From: Modestobacter sp.
GTDB taxonomy: Bacteria > Actinomycetota > Actinomycetes > Mycobacteriales > Geodermatophilaceae
Length of the DNA: 13,197 bases
Assembly (NCBI GenBank): GCA_025966175.1
Contig: JAOPVN010000152.1
Span: 1-13,197 of the forward strand
Direction of reading: 5' to 3'
This document shows positions 7,095 to 12,203 of the stretch, piece by piece; position 1 is the stretch's first letter; every line of letters starts with the position of its first letter. The notes under the pieces are model-generated. The model searched no databases, was not told the origin of the DNA, and was given only the letters and a program-made list of their open reading frames with translations. A program made the position numbers and the translations under genes.

Positions 7095-7100
7095 TAGCGT
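7095..7100 (+). promoter_or_regulatory. Candidate -10 element for the phoH unit
   Basis: TAGCGT fits TANNNT and predicts transcription starting near 7106-7108. That gives a leader of about 145 nt before phoH that contains the small ORF and two hairpins. I find no good -35. A GTG at 7106, in frame with phoH, lies only 5 nt behind the hexamer, so a leaderless extended PhoH cannot be excluded. Confidence 0.4.
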
Positions 7101-7127
7101 CCGCGGTGGAGGACGAGCTCACCTCGC

Positions 7128-7140
7128 CCTCCACGGGAGG
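7128..7140 (+). promoter_or_regulatory. Hairpin sequestering the Shine-Dalgarno of the small leader ORF
   Basis: CCTCC (7128-7132), loop ACG and GGAGG (7136-7140) form a perfect 5-bp hairpin. Its right arm is the core of the GGGAGG ribosome binding site for the ORF starting at 7149. When folded, the site would be hidden, so opening of this stem could set expression of the leader ORF and, through coupling, phoH. Confidence 0.45.
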
Positions 7141-7148
7141 CCCGGTTG

Positions 7149-7256
7149 GTGCGACGCAGTTCGTACACCTCGGGGGCCGCGTCCTGGCCCCTGCGCCGGG
7201 ACCCGGCCACCTTCGAGCCGGGGCGCGTTGTGCGCCCCACGGGAGCCGACTCGTGA
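7149..7256 (+). CDS. Small leader ORF coupled to phoH (phoAT-like candidate)
   Basis: A 35-codon ORF that starts at GTG 7149 (TTG 7146 is the alternative) and ends in a TGA overlapping the phoH GTG by the 4-bp GTGA. GGGAGG at 7135-7140 lies 8 nt before the start, an excellent Shine-Dalgarno. Of its 34 codons after the start, 30 end in G or C. The overlapping 35 codons of the phoH-frame extension have only 26, so coding bias favours this frame. The product is small and arginine-rich, containing RRSSYTSGAASW and PGRVVRPTGADS. In mycobacteria PhoH2 is preceded by a short overlapping antitoxin-like gene, phoAT. This ORF has the same position, but I cannot show sequence homology. It may instead be a leader peptide acting only by coupling. 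Confidence 0.5.
   Translation: MRRSSYTSGAASWPLRRDPATFEPGRVVRPTGADS
7220..7245 (+). promoter_or_regulatory. Hairpin abutting the phoH ribosome binding site
   Basis: GGGGCGC (7220-7226) and GCGCCCC (7232-7238) form a perfect 7-bp stem with loop GTTGT. It ends two bases before the phoH Shine-Dalgarno GGGAG (7241-7245), which is 7 nt from GTG 7253. The stem lies inside the small leader ORF, so ribosomes translating that ORF would unfold it. This would link phoH translation to the ORF. Confidence 0.45.
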
Positions 7257-8548
7257 GCACTCGCCGTACGTACGTCCTCGACACCTCCGTGCTCCTCTCC
7301 GACCCGGGCGCCCTGTCCCGGTTCGACGAGCACGACGTGGTGGTCCCGCTCGTGGTGATCGGTGAGCTGGAGGACAAGCGCGACCACCCCGAACTGGGCT
7401 GGTTCGCCCGGCAGACCCTGCGGATGCTCGACGACCTCCGGGTGCAGCACGGCCGGCTCGACGCACCCGTGCCGATCGGCGACCAGGGCGGCACGCTGCA
7501 CGTCGAGCTGAACCACAGCGACCCCTCGGTGCTCCCGGCGGGCTTCCGCAACGACAGCAACGACAGCCGGATCATGGTGGTCGCCCTCAACCTGCGCGGT
7601 GAGGGCCGGGACGTGTGCCTGGTGACCAAGGACGTGCCGCTGCGGGTCAAGGCCGCCGCGGTCGGGCTGGCCACCGAGGAGTACCGCGGGCTGGGCGTGG
7701 TCGACGCCGGCTGGACCGGCATGGCCGAGATCTCCCTGGAGGACACCGAGATCCAGGCGCTGTACGAGCGCGGGTCGCTCTACCTGCCGGCCGCTGCGGA
7801 GCTGCCCACCCACACCGGGCTGGTGCTGCTGTCCTCCCGTGGTTCGGCGCTGGGGCGGGTGATGCCGGACATGCAGGTGCGGCTGGTCCGCGGCGACCGC
7901 GACGTCTTCGGCCTGCACGGCCGGTCCGCCGAGCAGCGGGTCGCCCTGGACCTGCTGCTCGACCCGGAGATCGGCATCGTCTCGATGGGCGGCCGGGCGG
8001 GCACCGGAAAGTCGGCGGTGGCGCTGGGCGCGGGCCTGGAGTCGGTGATGGAGCGCCGCGCACACAAGAAGGACGACATCTTCCGGCCGCTGTACGCCGT
8101 CGGCGGCCAGGAGCTCGGCTACCTGCCGGGCGGTGAGAACGAGAAGATGTCGCCGTGGGCACAGGCGGTCTACGACACGCTCGGCGCGCTGGTCTCCCCG
8201 GCGGTGATCGACGAGATCGACAGCCGTGGGCTCATCGAGGTGCTGCCGCTGACCCACATCCGGGGACGGTCGCTGCACGACTCCTTCGTCATCGTCGACG
8301 AGGCGCAGTCCCTCGAACGCGGCGTGCTGCTGACCGTGCTGTCCCGGCTGGGCTCGGGCTCCCGGGTGGTGCTCACCCACGACGTCGCGCAGCGGGACAA
8401 CCTGCGGGTCGGCCGGCACGACGGCATCACCGCCGTGATCGAGGCGCTGAAGGGTCACCATCTGTTCTCGCACACCACGCTGACCCGGTCGGAGCGCTCT
8501 CCGATCGCCGCGCTGGTGACCGAGATGCTGGAGGACCTCCCCCTCTGA
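7253..8548 (+). CDS. phoH2: PhoH2 family protein: PIN-domain RNase fused to PhoH ATPase/RNA helicase
   Basis: A 431-aa fusion of an N-terminal PIN (VapC-like) nuclease and a C-terminal PhoH ATPase, the architecture of PhoH2 proteins shown in mycobacteria to couple RNA unwinding with RNA cleavage. PIN-type acidic residues are visible: D10 in YVLDTSVLL, E38 in VIGELE, D104 in NDSNDSRIM and D127 in LVTKDVPL. A linker/TRAM-like segment spans roughly 165-220. The ATPase has Walker A GRAGTGKS at 247-254, Walker B FVIVDEAQ at 345-352, and SRVVLTHDVAQRD as sensor-like motif. Its length is close to the roughly 430 aa I recall for mycobacterial PhoH2. GTG 7253 is chosen over in-frame GTG 7106 because GGGAG lies 7 nt ahead and the PIN domain begins at once. 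It overlaps the small upstream ORF by GTGA and is the last forward gene before the convergent flagellar block. Confidence 0.93.
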   Translation: MSTRRTYVLDTSVLLSDPGALSRFDEHDVVVPLVVIGELEDKRDHPELGWFARQTLRMLDDLRVQHGRLDAPVPIGDQGGTLHVELNHSDPSVLPAGFRNDSNDSRIMVVALNLRGEGRDVCLVTKDVPLRVKAAAVGLATEEYRGLGVVDAGWTGMAEISLEDTEIQALYERGSLYLPAAAELPTHTGLVLLSSRGSALGRVMPDMQVRLVRGDRDVFGLHGRSAEQRVALDLLLDPEIGIVSMGGRAGTGKSAVALGAGLESVMERRAHKKDDIFRPLYAVGGQELGYLPGGENEKMSPWAQAVYDTLGALVSPAVIDEIDSRGLIEVLPLTHIRGRSLHDSFVIVDEAQSLERGVLLTVLSRLGSGSRVVLTHDVAQRDNLRVGRHDGITAVIEALKGHHLFSHTTLTRSERSPIAALVTEMLEDLPL

Positions 8549-8832
8549 CCGGTCGGGCCCCGCTACCGGGGTGTTGTTCGCGCTGAAGGCTCGTGCAGAC
8601 TCCTCGAGCGCGGACAACACCCCGGAATAGTTCGCGGATGCGACAGCGGACCCGAGCGGCGAACCGGTCCGGGGGGTGCAGGTCGGCCCACGTCCGGCGG
8701 ATGACATCCACCCCCGGCCCGGGATCGCGCCCCCGCGCTGCTCTTCGGCGGGGGACGGCGGCGCCGGCGTCCTGACCGCGCAGGAGCAGCCGATCAGGCG
8801 GCCAGGCGGTGCGCCGGCCGTCTCGCTGCCAT
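8549..8832. other. Convergent intergenic spacer with hairpins, no gene seen
   Basis: This 284-bp gap separates the ends of phoH and the reverse-strand 85-aa membrane protein. It holds the long inverted repeat at 8566-8625. A second stem, CCCCCGC (8730-8736) with GCGGGGG (8748-8754), has an 11-nt loop. A short alternative stem, CCCCG (8558-8562) with CGGGG (8567-8571), would compete for the left arm of the long repeat. The second stem is well placed to terminate the reverse flagellar operon. Open frames crossing the gap are shadows without ribosome binding sites or recognisable domains. Confidence 0.6.
8566..8625. terminator. Long 19-bp-stem inverted repeat, candidate bidirectional terminator or mobile palindrome
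   Basis: The left arm CCGGGGTGTTGTTCGCGCT (8566-8584) pairs with AGCGCGGACAACACCCCGG (8607-8625) over 19 positions. The single non-Watson-Crick pair would be a G-U wobble in forward-strand RNA. The loop is 22 nt. It starts 18 bp after the phoH stop, between convergent units, so bidirectional termination is the natural reading. No T-tract follows on either strand. The length and near-perfection are unusual for a simple terminator, so a REP/MITE-like repeat or small structured RNA is an alternative. Confidence 0.55.
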
Positions 8833-9090
8833 TCAGGTGGCGGGGAAGCGCTCGGCCTCGGCTGCCGGCTCGGGGGGACCGCTCGGGGGCCGCGGGTCCC
8901 GACCCGCGGCGGGCGGACGCGGAGCGGTCGCGAAGCGGAGCAGCCCCACCGCGATCCAGCCCGCGAGCAGGCACCAGACCACCCGCGTCATCATCTCCTC
9001 GGTGGAGAGGTCACCGCGCAGACCGAGCGCGAGGACAGGCACGGCCAGCACGAACCCGACGAGCAGCACGTCCCAGCGCAGTGGGCTCAT
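8833..9090 (-). CDS. Small two-helix membrane protein coupled to flhF-like gene
   Basis: I do not recognise this family. The 85-aa product starts MSPLRWDVLLVGFVLAVPVLAL, giving a first transmembrane helix at about 7-24. After a loop (RGDLSTEEMMTR) comes a second helix around VVWCLLAGWIAVGLLRFA (about 37-54). A proline-rich cytoplasmic-looking tail of about 30 residues completes the protein. ATG 9090 overlaps the stop of the flhF-like gene by ATGA, so translation is coupled and the protein is probably made with the flagellar export components. GAGAG about 9 nt upstream is a possible ribosome binding site. A role in flagellar assembly or anchoring of the FlhF-like protein is only suggested by position. 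Confidence 0.72.
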   Translation of the reverse strand: MSPLRWDVLLVGFVLAVPVLALGLRGDLSTEEMMTRVVWCLLAGWIAVGLLRFATAPRPPAAGRDPRPPSGPPEPAAEAERFPAT

Positions 9091-12000
9091 TCCTGCGTGC
9101 TCTCGATCCGCTCGCAGAGCAGCGAGGCCCAGCGGTGGGGGGTCGCCCGCGCGCCGTCGATGACCGCCACCGGGGTCGCGACGCGACGCAGGACGGCCGC
9201 CGGGTCCGCGGACAGGTCGGTGTCCTGCACGATGAGAGCGTCGAGCTGCGGCAGCCCGTCGATCCAGGGCTCGAGGTCCTCGGGCTTCCGAGTGGCCTCG
9301 ACGACGCCCCACACGGCGACCGGCGTCCAGATCGCCATCATCTGGGCCATCCAGTACGCGTCGGTGCGCAGGGGGGCGTCGACGGCGACGATCGTGACGG
9401 TGCCGGCCGCGAGCGCGTCCTGCCGCCGGTCGATGGCGGTCTCGACGTTCGTCACGCGGCTGGCTGGGTGAGCCAGCCCAGCGAGGTCCCCACGGGTCGC
9501 CCACTGCACGCGGTCGGGATCCAGGCGCAGGGAGGCAGCCAGCGAGCGGGCGGCACGCAGCGCGTCGACGCCCGGACCGACCACGAACAGCGTCTCGCCC
9601 GGCCCGGTGGGTGCTTCCGGAGCCTTCGGCAGACCCAGCGCAAGGCTGCGGGTGAGTGCGGCGTACACGCCCAGCTCGGCGATGTCCTGCTCGAAGGAGC
9701 TGCCGAGAAGGTCGTCGGGCACCCCCAGCTGCACCAGCTGCCGGGCCACTGCGCGGCGGGCGGGGTTCGACAGCCGCCTGGGCTCACTGGGTGCGCCGGG
9801 CCCGGGAACCGCTGCCGGAGTGCTCGCCGGAGCGAACAACCCGTCCCGGTCGAACCCCTCCTCAGGGAGCTCGGCGAGGTGCGCGCCTGCCATGAGAGGG
9901 GTGACCGGCAACCGGGTGACGGTGGCGAGCAGCCGGGTGGCCGGCGGAACGGCCGGCTGCGACGCCGGCGCGCCGTCCACCTCGCCGGGGATCTGCGAGC
10001 CGGCGGAGGGCTCGACCTCGGGGGAGTACTCCGACGTCGTCGAGGCGTCGGTCAGCGGCAGGCTTCCAGACGGGTCCGTGCCCCAGCCCGCATCCAGGTT
10101 CCAGGTCTTCTCCCGGCTGCCGACCTCCTCCAGGACGTCGGCGGCCTCGGCACGCACGGCCTCAGCCGGAGCCGGCGCGGCGTCCGGCGTCGCGGGTGGG
10201 GTCGCCGACGGCTGGGCCGGTCGGGAGCTGGACCGCGGCACCGGGGGGCGTCCGCGGCCGCGGCTGCGGGAGGAGGGCAGGGGCGGTAGGAGCGACAGCG
10301 GGGGCATGACCGTGGTCGAGTCCAGGGACATCATCGGGGCCGGGTCGCTGGCGGTGCGGGCCAGCAGCGGCGCCATCTGCAGCTCCTCGACCTCGGCGAG
10401 CTCCTCCTCGACCGTCTCCTCGAGGGTCGACTCGGCGGCCAGGATCTCGACCTGCTCCTCGATGCGCTCCGCGACCGGTACCTCCGCGACGGACGACGCG
10501 GGCAGCTCGACCTCGGCAGCGGCGTCGGAAGCGGCGTCCGGAGCGGCGATCGGAGCGGCGATCGAAGTGGCGCCGGTACCGGCGTCCTCGGCGGCGCTCG
10601 GCTCTCCGGCGGAGACGTCCGCCCAGATCGGGGCGTCGCTCGTGACGACCACCGGCGCGGACGAGGGTGCGCCCCAGATCGGTGAACCCGCGAGCGGGCT
10701 CCACGCCGAGGCGGCCGGCGCGGGCTCGCCCCAGAGGGAGGTCGGCGCGGGCGTCCCGCCCCACATCGACTCGAAGCGGGGACGCGAGCGGACCGGAGCC
10801 ACGGGTGCGGGTGACTGTGCGAAGACCGGGGCGACGCCGACGACGGCCGGCGTCTCGTGCGCGGACGGCTCCACCGGGGGGAGCTGGACGGCGGGGGCAG
10901 CCGGAAGGGCGTTCTCGACGACCGGGGCCTGGGTTACGGGCGCCTGGACGACGGGGGCCTCCATGACGGGGGCCTCCATGACGGGCGCCTCCATGACGGG
11001 CGCCTCGGCGGCGGGTGCCTGGACGACGGGGAGGTCGAGCACGGGCGTCTCGACCGGCGACTGCACCGGCGGTTCGGCCAGGACGATGTCCCCCAGGACC
11101 ATCTCGGGCACGCCGACGGTGGGGTCGGTCAGCGCCGTCTGCGGTGAGGCGCCGTCGAGCACCTTGCGGAGGATGCCGGTCAGCGCCTCGTCGGAGTGGC
11201 CCTGAGCGAGCGCGGCCCGCAGGACCTCGGCGATCGCCTCCTCCCGGGGAGAACCCGACGGCGGGGAGACCTCGGGCTCCGCGGCCCAGGTAGGCAGCTC
11301 CATCGGCTCCGCCATCGTCGTGGAGGGTGCGAAGACCTGATCCACCGTTTCCTCCTCCTGGCGCGCCACCGGCGGCACCGCTGATCCTGCTGTTCCGATG
11401 GACCCGGAGGCGGCCGGCCAGGGGGCCTCCGCGGGGCGTTCCAGTGCTTCCTTGACCGCCTGCCGGACGTCGCGGTCGCCGGCCACCATGCGCGCGAGTG
11501 CGGCGGTGAAGGGCGACGGCGCGGCCCCGGCGGCGTCGCCGGTCACCGGAAGGATGCGCTGGTCGAAGCCACGTGCGGAGAGCGGGGCGGCGTCCCCGTC
11601 ATCGAGGGAGGACGGGCGCACGTCCCGGGTCCGCGGCGCCTCCGAGGCGCGCGGGAAGGAGGCGCGCGAGTACGCGGGTGCGGCGGGCTCGGCCTGCTGG
11701 GCGGCGAGCAGGGCTGCCAGCTCGCTGACTCGCTCGTCGTCGGCCTTGGCGGGCTCGGCCGTCGGAGCTTCGAGGTGGACGGGGGCCGCCGGCCACATCG
11801 AGGCGGCGGTGCGAGCGGGGAAGGCCGCGGAAGGGGACATCGCCGCGGATGCATCGCTGGGGCGCACCGCCTCGGCCGCCCAGGCCGCTGCGCCGTTGCG
11901 GGCCGGGGCCCCGGCGCGCGCCCGTGCGGGAGCGGCCGAGGCCAGGGGTGAGGAGAAGTCCGACGGCGCGATGTCGGCCGAGGGAGCGTCGTCCGCCCGG

Positions 12001-12203
12001 GCGGGTGGCGGCACCGGTACGGCGGGACGGCCGGCGTGGTCCGGGGCGACCTCGGCGACGTACCGCTCGGTGGCGAAGAAGCCGAGCACGCCACCGGAGC
12101 GCACGCGGCGGACGCCGACCACCCGGGCCGACGGGCCGAACTGCTCGCGCGCCGCGGCGATCGCGTCGTCGCGCGTGGCGGCCTCAACGGATCGCAACGG
12201 CAC
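9087..12203 (-). CDS. flhF: FlhF-like flagellar protein with giant low-complexity linker and degenerate GTPase domain
   Basis: This 1038-aa protein follows flhA directly, where flhF normally lies. Residues 1-52 match the FlhF N-terminal motif: TRDDAIAAAREQFGPSARVVGVRRV, then GGVLGFFATERYVAEV. Residues ~55-800 form a Pro/Ala/Glu-rich linker with a 5-residue repeat tract (APVME-type, ~392-426). Short predicted helices lie near 160-180, 229-256, 318-352 and 570-605. From ~805 a helical N-domain (RRAVARQLVQLGVPDDLL) leads into an SRP-GTPase-like fold. There the expected P-loop is VVGPGVDALRAA (874-885), lacking the GKT. The G3 position reads VDAPLRTD (D942), and the G4 TKxD position reads QDTD. 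FlhF is usually about 400 aa and binds GTP to place flagella; this one probably cannot. GTG 12203 is set by an in-frame stop just upstream and GGGAG 9 nt ahead. It overlaps flhA by 20 bp. Confidence 0.75.
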   Translation of the reverse strand: MPLRSVEAATRDDAIAAAREQFGPSARVVGVRRVRSGGVLGFFATERYVAEVAPDHAGRPAVPVPPPARADDAPSADIAPSDFSSPLASAAPARARAGAPARNGAAAWAAEAVRPSDASAAMSPSAAFPARTAASMWPAAPVHLEAPTAEPAKADDERVSELAALLAAQQAEPAAPAYSRASFPRASEAPRTRDVRPSSLDDGDAAPLSARGFDQRILPVTGDAAGAAPSPFTAALARMVAGDRDVRQAVKEALERPAEAPWPAASGSIGTAGSAVPPVARQEEETVDQVFAPSTTMAEPMELPTWAAEPEVSPPSGSPREEAIAEVLRAALAQGHSDEALTGILRKVLDGASPQTALTDPTVGVPEMVLGDIVLAEPPVQSPVETPVLDLPVVQAPAAEAPVMEAPVMEAPVMEAPVVQAPVTQAPVVENALPAAPAVQLPPVEPSAHETPAVVGVAPVFAQSPAPVAPVRSRPRFESMWGGTPAPTSLWGEPAPAASAWSPLAGSPIWGAPSSAPVVVTSDAPIWADVSAGEPSAAEDAGTGATSIAAPIAAPDAASDAAAEVELPASSVAEVPVAERIEEQVEILAAESTLEETVEEELAEVEELQMAPLLARTASDPAPMMSLDSTTVMPPLSLLPPLPSSRSRGRGRPPVPRSSSRPAQPSATPPATPDAAPAPAEAVRAEAADVLEEVGSREKTWNLDAGWGTDPSGSLPLTDASTTSEYSPEVEPSAGSQIPGEVDGAPASQPAVPPATRLLATVTRLPVTPLMAGAHLAELPEEGFDRDGLFAPASTPAAVPGPGAPSEPRRLSNPARRAVARQLVQLGVPDDLLGSSFEQDIAELGVYAALTRSLALGLPKAPEAPTGPGETLFVVGPGVDALRAARSLAASLRLDPDRVQWATRGDLAGLAHPASRVTNVETAIDRRQDALAAGTVTIVAVDAPLRTDAYWMAQMMAIWTPVAVWGVVEATRKPEDLEPWIDGLPQLDALIVQDTDLSADPAAVLRRVATPVAVIDGARATPHRWASLLCERIESTQE
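10926..11030. repeat. Seven 15-bp tandem units inside the flhF-like gene
   Basis: Seven consecutive 15-bp units lie at 10926, 10941, 10956, 10971, 10986, 11001 and 11016. The units at 10956 and 10971 are identical (GGCCTCCATGACGGG), and the 10986 unit differs by one base. Weaker copies flank the array (10911 and 11031). On the reverse strand each unit encodes five residues of the type APVME, APVVQ or APVTQ, so the frame is preserved and the array can grow or shrink without frameshift. Confidence 0.85.

Noticed and set aside
7036..7365. 109-codon ORF overlapping the phoH start, considered as the phoAT candidate
   Set aside because: It starts with TTG just ahead of the terminator-like hairpin, has no ribosome binding site, and runs over 110 bp into phoH. 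The 35-codon ORF ending at GTGA is a much better candidate.
7094..8974. 626-codon reverse ORF covering phoH and the spacer
   Set aside because: It lies antisense to PhoH2, whose motifs are fully conserved on the other strand. The composition is His/Gln/Arg/Gly-rich shadow sequence with no recognisable domain.
8676..10289. 537-codon forward ORF across the spacer and the end of the flhF-like gene
   Set aside because: It runs antisense to the 85-aa membrane protein and the FlhF C-domain, with Arg/Gly/Pro-rich shadow composition and no start signals.
10911..11045. CRISPR-like array
   Set aside because: The units are contiguous 15-mers without spacers, lie inside a coding frame, and encode a pentapeptide repeat.
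9607..11205. 532-codon forward ORF opposite the flhF-like gene, rich in Ser/Thr/Gly/Ala
   Set aside because: It is the antisense reading of the linker: its GASMTGASMTG-type runs are the complement of the APVME repeats. It has no ribosome binding site or domain, and high GC keeps stop codons rare.
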